Shown in pieces: positions 1 through 7,438 of a DNA stretch of 14,489 nucleotides (positions are counted from its first letter, which is position 1; every line of letters begins with the position of its first letter). The stretch is from an uncultured Saprospiraceae bacterium (lineage in GTDB: Bacteria; Bacteroidota; Bacteroidia; Chitinophagales; Saprospiraceae), in the NCBI GenBank assembly GCA_938002705.1, contig CALLAG010000140.1, positions 1-14,489 of the forward strand, written 5' to 3'. The notes under the pieces were generated by a model. That model saw only the letters and a list, made by a program, of their open reading frames with translations. It had not been told where the DNA came from and made no database searches. The position numbers and the translations under genes are program-made.

Positions 1-525
1 ACTTAATTCTTTACAGCTCAAATTTCGATTAGGTGAGTGCTTAGTATTTGGTAGATCTGAAATGAAGTATTGTGGATTTTTACTTAGCTGATGCATGTCT
101 ATAACATGGGCAAATCCTCTTATCTCATTTAAGTACTTAATTGCTCGAATTCTTTTTATTCTATCTTCAAGTTTAAATAGAAAAAAGTAAGCGGCTCCGA
201 TAAGAAGTATATTGTTAATAGATGATTCTGCCATAGAAGTGATATCTGTAAAGCTATAGGTTGAATTTAATCTTATAAACTTAAAGCAGTACATTAGCCC
301 AGCAATAGACATAGCTATCGAAGTATATGCAATTAACCGAATCGCCATGTTCGGTTTAAGTATCCAGCGTAATATAATCTCAGAGTTTCTTGTAAATTTG
401 AGCAAATCATTAGAGGTTTTACCTATGCTTGAATCTGGGAATCTTTCATTAATTCTCTTCGTTAATAAAAACAAAGTAGTTTCAATTTTTTCATGTATTA
501 ATATATTATTTATATCTGAAACCAT
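1..525 (-). CDS. Uncharacterised two-helix membrane protein, N-terminal part (cut by left edge)
   Basis: An open frame reads leftward from the ATG at 525-523 through base 1 without a stop, giving 175 residues. The C-terminus lies outside the window. Residues about 60-83 (AIRLIAYTSIAMSIAGLMYC) and about 103-118 (INNILLIGAAYFFLF) are hydrophobic enough to span the membrane. They are followed by a charged stretch, EDRIKRIRAIKYLNEIR (120-136), and the motif FAHVIDMHQLSKNP (138-151). I recall similar R-x-x-AH-x-IDMHQLxKxP motifs in conserved bacterial proteins of unknown function, but I cannot name the family and assign no role. No signal peptide is evident, so the first 59 residues are probably cytoplasmic. 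It lies on the same strand as the ATPase gene but 232 bases downstream of that gene's stop, so it probably has its own promoter. The start is the first ATG of the frame. Confidence 0.75.
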   Translation of the reverse strand, partial: MVSDINNILIHEKIETTLFLLTKRINERFPDSSIGKTSNDLLKFTRNSEIILRWILKPNMAIRLIAYTSIAMSIAGLMYCFKFIRLNSTYSFTDITSMAESSINNILLIGAAYFFLFKLEDRIKRIRAIKYLNEIRGFAHVIDMHQLSKNPQYFISDLPNTKHSPNRNLSCKELS

Positions 526-721
526 TTATTATTTGTTCTTTCCATAACATTTAATATTTACGGTAAGATGTACATCTTTATTAGTAAATAAATATAGTCA
601 TATGGTGTTAAATGCTCAATAAAGTGATTCCCTTTTTTCATTTAACTTAATTACTTTAGTTGGTGTATGTCTAATCAAATAGATTAACAACAAAAGTGTT
701 GGAAACCTGTCAAGGAATTTC

Positions 722-747
722 ATGAGACTTTATCAAATGAGACTTTA
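722..747. repeat. Short direct repeat just past the ATPase stop codon
   Basis: The 11-mer ATGAGACTTTA occurs at 722-732 and again at 737-747, a 15-base period, 10 bases beyond the end of the minus-strand ATPase gene. It is perfect over 11 bases. The function is unknown. It could be chance, a protein-binding site or a remnant of an insertion boundary. The rest of the 526-757 gap shows only a short inverted repeat, TAATC-aaata-GATTA, and no gene. Confidence 0.4.
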
Positions 748-757
748 GCATCTACTC

Positions 758-2185
758 TCACCCCATCAGCTCCCGTAACTCTATAACGTTATCCACAGCA
801 TCCAGATAATGCTTATTCTTAGTCACAGGCTGATTAGAGATAAGCGTAGTGAAGACAGACTTTGGAGTACCTGAAGCAGTTCTGAATAGCGACTTCCTAT
901 GATTAAGCTGCTTAGCGTAAGCTGGAGTTATAGTGACGGGGGCGTCATAGAATTTGCATTCACATAAGTTGATGGCTTTGTCTTTTCTTTCTATGAGGAG
1001 GTCTATTTGGAAGCCTTCTTTGGCCTGTTTGCCTTTGTGGGAGAAGCTAGATGTTTCGGTGTATACTTTTGATATGCCTAGTGCCTTTTTTATTTGCTTG
1101 ATATGTTTTAGGCATAGAGATTCGAAGGCGTAGCCGGCCCATATTTTATATTTCTGAGATTGGGATATGAGTTGCCATATATCCTCATCAGACTTTTTTT
1201 GTCCGGATATAAATCTGTGATAGAATACAGAATATTCGTCAGTGAGTCTGTAGATGGCGCCACGCTTTTTTTTGCCGAAAGGCGTCTCTTCTATAACAAA
1301 TCCTGAGAGGATAAGGTCCTCCATCGCTCTGGTGTAAGGACCGCCAGCATTGACTTTTGATTTTTTGATAAGATCTAATCTGCTCAGCCCTGACTTGACG
1401 GTCGCGAGAGCTTTGACGATAGCTTCATGGTTGGATGGATTATCATAGAGGGCTTTGTATAGATTGTCATATTCGTACCTTAAGATACCGGTATCTGAGA
1501 AGCACATTCTATTGATGGCTGCTGTGGGAGATTCGCCTTTTCTGATATTCTCTAGGTAGTAAGGGATGCCGCCTATGGCCATATATAGTTTTGCTATGGC
1601 ATTATCTGTGAGTTTGATTTTCTTGCTACGTAGGAATGCTTTTGTCTCAGCGAGTGTAAATGGCTTCAGCTTGATATTATGTGTAAGTCTATTGTGGAAG
1701 CCGCCTTTGTCATTAATGATTTTCTTATTGATCCATGAAGTTGCTGATCCACATATAACAAGGACGAAGTGTTTCTCTTTAGATAGGTAGTCGTTCCATA
1801 GATGGGCCAGCATCTGTATGAACCCTGACCTTGCAGTAGCTATCCAGGGCAGCTCATCTATGAATATAACTTGCTTTTTGTTTTTAGTTAGCCCCTGTAA
1901 GTATGTCTTGAGGAGGATAAATGTCTGCTGCCAATTATCTGGTGGAGATACTATAGGGATGTTGCTGTACTCTGCAAGCTTCTGTATGAAATTGAGTATT
2001 TGTTGTGATTGAGAACCCTCTTGGATACCTGTGATCCTGAAGCACATTCTGTTTGCATATACTTGATCTACCAGATAGGTCTTACCGACTCGCCTTCTTC
2101 CAGTGACTGCGACGAAGTATGATTTGTCAAGTTTGTACAGTGATTTCATCGCCTTTACTTGAGATTCTCTACCTGTTATTTTCAT
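758..2185 (-). CDS. ATPase_2/DUF234 family P-loop ATPase with a PD-(D/E)XK-like C-terminus
   Basis: The 475-residue protein has the architecture of the ATPase_2 (PF01637) plus DUF234 (PF03008) family, common in archaea and in Bacteroidota. The N-terminal ATPase has Walker A GRRRVGKT (29-36), Walker B VIFIDELPW with D110/E111, and a sensor-like GSATSW (146-151). A winged-helix-like middle section (about 250-330) follows. The C-terminal domain shows the order expected of a PD-(D/E)XK fold: WAGYAFE (349-355), D395 in FQIDLLIE, and ECK (409-411). This suggests a nuclease-like core, although nuclease activity has not been established for the family as far as I know. No membrane segment or signal is present, so it should be cytoplasmic. 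The start is the ATG at 2185, four residues before the conserved GRE motif that usually opens the ATPase domain. The gene stands alone, and its upstream side carries the 53-bp repeat array. All motifs are intact and there is no frameshift. The cellular role is unknown; NTP-dependent DNA binding or a selfish or defence function is only inference. Confidence 0.88.
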   Translation of the reverse strand: MKITGRESQVKAMKSLYKLDKSYFVAVTGRRRVGKTYLVDQVYANRMCFRITGIQEGSQSQQILNFIQKLAEYSNIPIVSPPDNWQQTFILLKTYLQGLTKNKKQVIFIDELPWIATARSGFIQMLAHLWNDYLSKEKHFVLVICGSATSWINKKIINDKGGFHNRLTHNIKLKPFTLAETKAFLRSKKIKLTDNAIAKLYMAIGGIPYYLENIRKGESPTAAINRMCFSDTGILRYEYDNLYKALYDNPSNHEAIVKALATVKSGLSRLDLIKKSKVNAGGPYTRAMEDLILSGFVIEETPFGKKKRGAIYRLTDEYSVFYHRFISGQKKSDEDIWQLISQSQKYKIWAGYAFESLCLKHIKQIKKALGISKVYTETSSFSHKGKQAKEGFQIDLLIERKDKAINLCECKFYDAPVTITPAYAKQLNHRKSLFRTASGTPKSVFTTLISNQPVTKNKHYLDAVDNVIELRELMG

Positions 2186-2252
2186 TTATTTATTTTTAAA
2201 TCATTTCAATATCTTAACTTGTATTTATCTTATTAATTGTGATAGATAAATA

Positions 2253-2260
2253 CAAATATA
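2253..2260 (-). promoter_or_regulatory. Candidate Bacteroidota -7 element inside repeat unit 1
   Basis: On the minus strand this reads TATATTTG, an exact match to TAnnTTTG, the -7 element known from Bacteroidota sigma-ABfr promoters. It lies about 68 bases before the ATPase ATG and sits in the spacer between two palindrome arms. No convincing TTTG is seen at the -33 position, so it is a candidate only. Confidence 0.35.
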
Positions 2261-2305
2261 AAAACTTTAAAGTGTATTTATCTTAATAAAAGTAGTACAT
2301 AAGTA

Positions 2306-2313
2306 CAAATATA
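2306..2313 (-). promoter_or_regulatory. Candidate Bacteroidota -7 element inside repeat unit 2
   Basis: The minus strand again reads TATATTTG, exactly 53 bases upstream of the copy in unit 1 and at the same place between palindrome arms. Unit 3 has TATATCTG at the matching place (2359-2366), one mismatch from the element. No -33 TTTG is evident. It points toward the ATPase gene. Confidence 0.3.
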
Positions 2314-2417
2314 AATATCTTAAAGTGTACTTATCTCCTTATTATTTATAGATAAATACAGATATAATAACTTCAAAGTGTATTTATCCTTATAGTTTAG
2401 AGCTTGTATCTTAGGTG

Positions 2418-2453
2418 TTTTTTAGGTTCATTTATATAAAGGAACCTAAAAAA
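2418..2453. repeat. Perfect 12-bp inverted repeat
   Basis: TTTTTTAGGTTC (2418-2429) and GAACCTAAAAAA (2442-2453) are perfect inverted copies around a 12-base AT loop. The T run comes before the stem and the A run after it, on either strand. That is opposite to an intrinsic terminator, which has A upstream and T downstream. A protein-binding site or a small mobile-element remnant is more likely, but nothing here identifies it. Confidence 0.7.
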
Positions 2454-2728
2454 GTCGGATCTGAAAGACTGAATGACTGCGAGTTGCAATTCCGATTTTA
2501 CAAAATCAAGTGATTCTACTGAACAAACCCTAACACGAGTATGTATGGTTTACAGAGGCTTATAATTCAAAATTATAATTATGGTGTGATTGTAATATTG
2601 TATGGTAGTAAGCCTATATAATAGATTATTATTTTATTTTATGATAAATATTAAAATAATAATATCAATACGTCAAAGTATTTAAAACATTTATTTACCT
2701 TGACGGTAACTAAAAAATCGACTCCTCA
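2454..2728. other. Non-coding leader region of the glycogen operon
   Basis: I see no open frame of convincing length and no tRNA. The region holds three inverted repeats. TTATAATT-CAA-AATTATAA lies at 2560-2578. A perfect 12-bp pair made only of A and T lies at 2625-2636 and 2652-2663, with a 15-base loop. CGTCAA (2671-2676) pairs with TTGACG (2700-2705), the latter only 23 bases before the glgB start. A weak -7-like TAATATTG is at 2593-2600, one mismatch from TAnnTTTG. The glgB promoter presumably lies here, but I cannot place it with confidence. Confidence 0.5.
2625..2663. repeat. Perfect 12-bp AT-only inverted repeat upstream of glgB
   Basis: ATTATTATTTTA (2625-2636) is matched by TAAAATAATAAT (2652-2663) across a 15-base loop. 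It is composed only of A and T, so chance formation is easier than for a mixed sequence. It lies about 65 bases before the glgB start and could be an operator or part of the mRNA leader. Confidence 0.5.
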
Positions 2729-4627
2729 ATGGTATATCCTTACTCCCGTTTTACAGATTTTGATCTGAATCTTTTTGCTTCGGGACATCATACACAATTG
2801 TATGATAAGTTTGGGAGTCATATAACAGAACATGATGGAAAAAAGGGTGTCTACTTCGCAGTCTATGCTCCCGCTGCCAAGAAGATAGAAGTCATCGGTA
2901 ACTTTAATTACTGGAGTGGTGAGAATCATGAGCTTCTTGTCCGATGGGATGGCAGTGGTATATGGGAAGGATTTATACCTGATATCGGCAGAGGGGAGCT
3001 CTATAAGTATAGAATATATTCTAATAACGATTACGCAGTCAGAGAAAAGGCAGATCCTTATGCTCGTAAGTATGAGATGCCACCTAAGACGGCAAGCATC
3101 GTCTGGACAGATGATTATAAGTGGACATCAGACCAATGGCCCATAACAAGAAAAGAAACGAATAGAATAGATGCACCTATCAGTATCTACGAGCTACATC
3201 CTGGTTCTTGGAAGAAGAACTCAGAAGGTCACTCTTTATCATATAGAGAATTAGCAGTTGAGCTAGTAGATTATGTAGAAGAGATGGGATATACTCATGT
3301 AGAGTTTATGCCGATTATGGAGCATCCTTATTATCCATCATGGGGGTATCTATGTACTGGATTTTTTGCCCCTACAAGTCGATATGGTGATCCAGAAGAA
3401 CTGAAGTATCTTGTAGATGCCTTTCATAAGAAAGGTATTGGCGTATACTTAGATTGGGTGCCTGCACATTTTCCTAGTGATGAGCATGCTCTTGCTGATT
3501 TTGATGGGTCTTGTCTATACGAGCATCCTGACAGAGCTAAGGGTTATCATCCTGACTGGAAGAGTCTTATATTCAATTATGAGCGACCACAAGTTAGATC
3601 GTTCTTACTGTCAAGTGCACACTTCTGGTGTAGTCATTTTAAGGTCGATGGACTCAGAGTGGATGCTGTTGCATCTATGTTATATCTTGATTATTCTCGT
3701 GAGGAAGGAGAATGGTCACCTAACGAATTTGGAGGTAATGAATACTTAGCTGCAGTAGAATTTCTCAAAGAATTGAATGTATCTATGTACAGGGATTTTC
3801 CAGATATACAGATGATCGCCGAGGAGTCTACAGCATTTAATGGTGTCACATCACCAGTCCATGATGGTGGATTGGGCTTCGGTCTTAAGTGGATGATGGG
3901 ATGGATGAATGATTCCTTAGAGTTTTTTGAGAGAGATCCTATCTATAGGACGCATCATCATTTTGATATCAGCCGTAGTCTCACATATGCATTCAGTGAG
4001 AATTATGCACTGCCACTATCACATGACGAAGTGGTACATGGTAAGAAGTCTCTCATATATAAAATGCCGGGAGACGAATGGCAGCAGTTCGCTAATCTCA
4101 GATTGTTATATACATACATGTATACACATCCAGGTTCTAAGTTGCTCTTTATGGGATGTGAGATAGGCCAGACTTCTGAGTGGGATGTCAATGAATCTAT
4201 ACCATGGCATCTATTACAATATGACCCTCATAAAGGAGTGCAGAATACAATAAAAGATCTGAATAAAACTTATCGTCATTGTCCAAGTCTATATGAGAAA
4301 AATTATAGTCCAGAGGGCTTCTCATGGATAGATTATGGTGATACTGAGAATACAGTATTATCATACATAAGGCATGGTCATAAAAGTCACGTCGTTGTTG
4401 TTCTTAACTTTTCTCCTGTAGTAAGGCATGGTTACAGAATCGGTGTGCCAGCTGCTCTTTCCTATTCAGAAATATTCAATAGTGATATAGAAGAATATTG
4501 GGGTAGTAATGTAACCAACAATAAGAAAATTAAAGTCAGTACAGAGCCTTCTCATGGGCATAATAATTCTATAGAAATCACAATACCGCCTCTTGCAGGT
4601 ATTATACTTAAACCATCTCATTCATGA
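2729..4627 (+). CDS. glgB: 1,4-alpha-glucan branching enzyme GlgB
   Basis: A GH13 enzyme that cuts alpha-1,4-glucan chains and rejoins them through alpha-1,6 bonds during glycogen synthesis in the cytoplasm. Its 632 residues have a CBM48-like beta domain at about 25-115 (FAVYAPAAKKIEVIGNFNYW), the catalytic barrel from about 150 to 520 and a C-terminal beta domain. The four GH13 regions are all present: DWVPAH (242-247), GLRVDAVAS with nucleophile D312, MIAEEST with acid/base E365, and LPLSHDEVVHG with H432/D433. Glutamate-rich branching-enzyme signatures such as YSREEGEWSPNEFGGNE (322-338) separate it from amylases. It is about 95 residues shorter than the E. coli enzyme because it lacks the extra N-terminal N1 domain, as in many short-form GlgB proteins. 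It opens the operon, and its stop overlaps the glgA start as ATGA. The ATG at 2729 is chosen because the frame then starts a normal distance before CBM48. Confidence 0.97.
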   Translation: MVYPYSRFTDFDLNLFASGHHTQLYDKFGSHITEHDGKKGVYFAVYAPAAKKIEVIGNFNYWSGENHELLVRWDGSGIWEGFIPDIGRGELYKYRIYSNNDYAVREKADPYARKYEMPPKTASIVWTDDYKWTSDQWPITRKETNRIDAPISIYELHPGSWKKNSEGHSLSYRELAVELVDYVEEMGYTHVEFMPIMEHPYYPSWGYLCTGFFAPTSRYGDPEELKYLVDAFHKKGIGVYLDWVPAHFPSDEHALADFDGSCLYEHPDRAKGYHPDWKSLIFNYERPQVRSFLLSSAHFWCSHFKVDGLRVDAVASMLYLDYSREEGEWSPNEFGGNEYLAAVEFLKELNVSMYRDFPDIQMIAEESTAFNGVTSPVHDGGLGFGLKWMMGWMNDSLEFFERDPIYRTHHHFDISRSLTYAFSENYALPLSHDEVVHGKKSLIYKMPGDEWQQFANLRLLYTYMYTHPGSKLLFMGCEIGQTSEWDVNESIPWHLLQYDPHKGVQNTIKDLNKTYRHCPSLYEKNYSPEGFSWIDYGDTENTVLSYIRHGHKSHVVVVLNFSPVVRHGYRIGVPAALSYSEIFNSDIEEYWGSNVTNNKKIKVSTEPSHGHNNSIEITIPPLAGIILKPSHS

Positions 4628-6063
4628 TAAAAGTTCTACATATCTCATCAGAGTGTTATCCTGCTGCTAAAGCAGGTGGCATGGGAGATGTCGTAGGTGC
4701 ATTACCTAAGTATCTTCCAGCACATAATGTCGAAGCATCGGTTATTATACCTATGTATAGGACTAAGTGGATAGTCAATGCTGATCTCAGACGTATCTAT
4801 ATAGGTGATATGAAGTTAGGAACTGAAGACATTGACTTCACTATCTATGAGTATAAAAATAGAGATATAAAATATCCTTTTTACTTCGTTGATATTCCTG
4901 GCAAATTTGACAGAGCCGATATCTATCTCGATACAGATGGTCATGGGTATAAGGACGAACCCGAACGTAATGTATGCTTCCAAAGAGCAGTATGTCAATG
5001 GGTGACTTATTCTAATCATCATTTCGATATATTACATTGTCATGATCATATGACGGGCTTGATACCATTCATGATACAGCGATGTTTTGAGTTCGAGTCT
5101 ATAAGTACCTTACCATGCTTTTTTACTATTCATAACGGTCAGTATAGAGGCTTGTTTGAGTGGGATAGAGTAGGGCCACTTCTGCCTGAGTATAATACAG
5201 AACACAGTGGATTATTAGATTGGGATAATAAGATCAACAGTCTGGCGACAGCTATCAAGTGTGCATGGGCAGTTAATACTGTGTCGCCTACATATATGGA
5301 GGAGATAGTACGTGACTCAGATACATTGACACCATTATATAATAGTGTAAGAGAAAAGCTACATGGTATCATAAACGGTGTAGATAATGACCAATGGAAT
5401 CCAGCATATGATAATTTCTTGAATACAAATCTTGTAAAAGAAGATTGGGTTTCATTTAAAAGGGATAATAAAGAAGAACTTTGTGAAAAATATGGCTTAA
5501 AAAAGGAGCTTCCACTCATAGGATTTATAGGCCGATTTGCGCATCAGAAAGGTGCTGACTTATTGAAGTATGCAATAGAACAATGTCTTAATTCTGGATT
5601 ACAATTCTCTACTATGATATTAGGGACGGGAGATAAGGAGATAGAGAGTGATCTTATCCAGCTCAGAGATACCTATACAGAGAATGTAGCTATAGAGGTG
5701 GATTATAATGAGAAGCTGGCTCGGCTGATATATGCTGCTACAGATTTTCTTATTATGCCATCTAGATTTGAGCCATGTGGGCTTAATCAATTGTTCGCCA
5801 TGAGATATGGATCTGTGCCTGTTGTGACTGCAGTAGGTGGCTTATGTGATACAGTCCCTGATGTGAGGTCTGATGGTAACGGTATTCTTATACCTTATGC
5901 AAGGGTAGATGATATCGTAACTGGCATAAGTAGGTCTGTTGATCTATATAAGGATACTAAGAGGTATATCAAACTGAGAGATAAGGTAACTGCTATGGAT
6001 TTCTCATGGAATAACTCAGCGAAGCAGTATGTAGAATTATATCAAAAATTTCTAAATCAATAA
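4624..6063 (+). CDS. glgA: Glycogen synthase GlgA (ADP-glucose, GT5)
   Basis: Transfers glucose from ADP-glucose to the non-reducing end of an alpha-1,4-glucan. Its 479 residues match the usual length of bacterial GlgA. The N-terminal Rossmann domain starts with HISSECYPAAKAGGMGDVVG, in which K16 corresponds to the ADP-glucose-binding lysine of the KxGG motif. A second nucleotide-binding domain begins near GIINGVDNDQWNP (248-260). It carries FIGRFAHQKG with R304 and K309, and SRFEPCGLNQ with E383, the residues expected to hold and activate the donor in GT-B retaining synthases. The ATG overlaps the glgB stop by four bases, implying translational coupling. The stop overlaps the glgC start by one base (TAATG). 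No signal peptide is present. The CCGL region and the preceding SRFEP motif favour a true GlgA over an animal-type GT3 enzyme or a trehalose synthase. Confidence 0.97.
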   Translation: MIKVLHISSECYPAAKAGGMGDVVGALPKYLPAHNVEASVIIPMYRTKWIVNADLRRIYIGDMKLGTEDIDFTIYEYKNRDIKYPFYFVDIPGKFDRADIYLDTDGHGYKDEPERNVCFQRAVCQWVTYSNHHFDILHCHDHMTGLIPFMIQRCFEFESISTLPCFFTIHNGQYRGLFEWDRVGPLLPEYNTEHSGLLDWDNKINSLATAIKCAWAVNTVSPTYMEEIVRDSDTLTPLYNSVREKLHGIINGVDNDQWNPAYDNFLNTNLVKEDWVSFKRDNKEELCEKYGLKKELPLIGFIGRFAHQKGADLLKYAIEQCLNSGLQFSTMILGTGDKEIESDLIQLRDTYTENVAIEVDYNEKLARLIYAATDFLIMPSRFEPCGLNQLFAMRYGSVPVVTAVGGLCDTVPDVRSDGNGILIPYARVDDIVTGISRSVDLYKDTKRYIKLRDKVTAMDFSWNNSAKQYVELYQKFLNQ

Positions 6064-7352
6064 TGATGAAAGATAAAACGGTAGCGATAATATTAGGAGG
6101 AGGCGTGGGCTCAAGATTATATCCACTCACCAAAGACAGGTCCAAGCCTGCAGTCCCCATAGCAGGTAAGTATAGACTTATAGATATTCCTATCAGTAAT
6201 TGTATTAATGCTGATATAAAAAAGATGTTTGTCCTAACCATGTTTAACTCGGCATCACTTAATGCGCATATCAAGAACACTTATCACTTTGATCAATTCA
6301 CTAATGGCTTCGTAGATATACTCGCAGCAGAACAGACACCATCAAGTGATGAATGGTTCTTAGGTACTGCTGATGCTGTCAGAAAAACACTTAAGCGTAT
6401 CAACAGTACAGAATTTGAATATGCATTGATACTATCTGGAGATCAATTGTATAATATGGATTTTGATACTATACTCAAGGATCACGAAAAACAAAAAGCT
6501 GACATTACTATTGCAACGATTCCAGTATTGAAAGAAGATGCTACTGGATTCGGTATTATGAAGGTTAGTAATGATGGAGTGATCGATGATTTTATAGAAA
6601 AACCAAATATGGAAGTGGTCGATAATTGGACCTCAGAATTAGGCCAACACTATAAGGATATGGGGAAGAATTACCTAGCATCTATGGGTATATACGTATT
6701 CAACAAAAAAGCACTTAATGATCTAATATCAGGATTTCCTGAATACACAGATTTTGGTAAAGAGGTCATTCCTTACGCTGTCAAGAGTAATAAATACAAA
6801 GTCATCAGTTATGCATATGATGGATACTGGGCTGATATCGGGACGATATCATCATTCTTAGCTGCTAATCTTAATCTAACAGGATACCTACCAGAGTTTA
6901 ATCTATATGGCAATGAGAATAAAGTCTATACACGTGCTAGAATGCTTTCTCCTACTAAGATATTTGGCACTAAAATTACACAAGGTCTCATCTCAGATGG
7001 GTGTATATGTCATGCAAGCGAATTGTACAGATGTATATTAGGTGTCAGATCTCGTGTAGGAAAAGATACTGTGCTTAAGAATTGTATTGTCATAGGTAAT
7101 TCCTATTATCAGACTCTCACAGATATAGATCAACTGCCAGAGAATGAGCTATTAGGTATAGGTAATAATTGTTATATAGAGAATGCTATTATAGATCGTA
7201 ATGTCAAGGTAGGTAACAATGTAACTATTATAGGAGGTTCTGATCTTGAGGATGAAGAGACGGATACTTACTGCATCAGAGAAGGTATAATTATAGTAAA
7301 AAAAGGTGCATATATCCCTAAAGACTCTAAAATTGGCTTAAAAATAACTTGA
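6063..7352 (+). CDS. glgC: Glucose-1-phosphate adenylyltransferase GlgC (ADP-glucose pyrophosphorylase)
   Basis: Makes ADP-glucose and pyrophosphate from glucose-1-phosphate and ATP, the committed step of bacterial glycogen synthesis. Its 429 residues begin with the nucleotidyltransferase signature LGGGVGSRLYPLTKDRSKPA (11-30) and GKYRLIDIPISN (35-46). K36 aligns with the E. coli lysine linked to fructose-1,6-bisphosphate activation, so some allosteric control is plausible. GDQLY (126-130) carries the metal-binding aspartate D127. FIEKP (177-181) includes the expected sugar-phosphate lysine K180. The C-terminus from about 295 is a left-handed beta-helix domain with hexapeptide-like repeats, used for oligomerisation and regulation. 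The frame begins ATGATG at 6063-6068, so either codon could be the start. The first overlaps the glgA stop by one base and is preferred. The end is followed by an 86-base gap containing a weak imperfect hairpin and a promoter-like element. Confidence 0.97.
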   Translation: MMKDKTVAIILGGGVGSRLYPLTKDRSKPAVPIAGKYRLIDIPISNCINADIKKMFVLTMFNSASLNAHIKNTYHFDQFTNGFVDILAAEQTPSSDEWFLGTADAVRKTLKRINSTEFEYALILSGDQLYNMDFDTILKDHEKQKADITIATIPVLKEDATGFGIMKVSNDGVIDDFIEKPNMEVVDNWTSELGQHYKDMGKNYLASMGIYVFNKKALNDLISGFPEYTDFGKEVIPYAVKSNKYKVISYAYDGYWADIGTISSFLAANLNLTGYLPEFNLYGNENKVYTRARMLSPTKIFGTKITQGLISDGCICHASELYRCILGVRSRVGKDTVLKNCIVIGNSYYQTLTDIDQLPENELLGIGNNCYIENAIIDRNVKVGNNVTIIGGSDLEDEETDTYCIREGIIIVKKGAYIPKDSKIGLKIT

Positions 7353-7380
7353 TTTCAATGCTTTTAATTTGAATCAAATC

Positions 7381-7388
7381 TATATTTG
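7381..7388 (+). promoter_or_regulatory. Candidate Bacteroidota -7 element upstream of the GH31 gene
   Basis: TATATTTG matches TAnnTTTG exactly. It lies 50 bases before the GTG start, in the only gap of this gene cluster between 2729 and 9817. The nearest TTTG (7368-7371) is only 9 bases upstream, too close to be a proper -33 element. It may allow the glucosidase to be transcribed apart from glgBAC. Confidence 0.35.
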
Positions 7389-7438
7389 CCAGCTTTTAGT
7401 AGCTATACATAAGTATTACCTTTCAAAAAATAAGACCT

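Larger units (their letters stand above)
2201..2389. repeat. 53-bp tandem repeat array forming regularly spaced inverted repeats
   Basis: Three consecutive 53-base units start at 2221, 2274 and 2327, and a fourth partial unit starts at 2380. An eroded copy of the unit's second half lies at about 2201-2220. Each unit begins GTATTTATCT (or GTACTTATCT) and ends AAAGT. The end of one unit and the start of the next form inverted repeats with exactly 20 bases between the arms: 2244-2253 with 2274-2283 (10 bp perfect), 2299-2306 with 2327-2334 (8 bp perfect) and 2350-2359 with 2380-2389 (9 bp perfect). In the middle pair both arms carry the matching change (ATAAGTAC with GTACTTAT), so pairing is kept. 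The array ends shortly before the start of the minus-strand ATPase gene. It may be a multi-site operator or a set of RNA hairpins. Confidence 0.85.

Noticed and set aside
347..547. Plus-strand open frame of 66 codons
   Set aside because: It lies opposite the better-supported minus-strand membrane protein, which stays open for 175 codons and has recognisable helices and a conserved-looking motif.
2221..2389. CRISPR-like array
   Set aside because: The period is regular, but the part between palindromic cores is only about 13-15 bases in units 1 and 2, AT-rich and partly similar between units. There are no cas genes. It is a tandem repeat, not a repeat-spacer array.
2418..2453. Intrinsic terminator
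   Set aside because: The T run precedes and the A run follows the stem on both strands, the reverse of a terminator, and no T tract follows.
2454..2560. tRNA or small structured RNA
   Set aside because: No T-loop GTTCRA pattern, acceptor pairing or cloverleaf could be assembled from the sequence.
5139..5519. Minus-strand open frame of 126 codons inside glgA
   Set aside because: It is a shadow of the glgA frame with no family motifs. The plus-strand product is a complete glycogen synthase.
7349..7377. Terminator after glgC
   Set aside because: The stem TTGATTTCAA/TTGAATCAA is imperfect, overlaps the stop codon, has low GC content and lacks a T tract.
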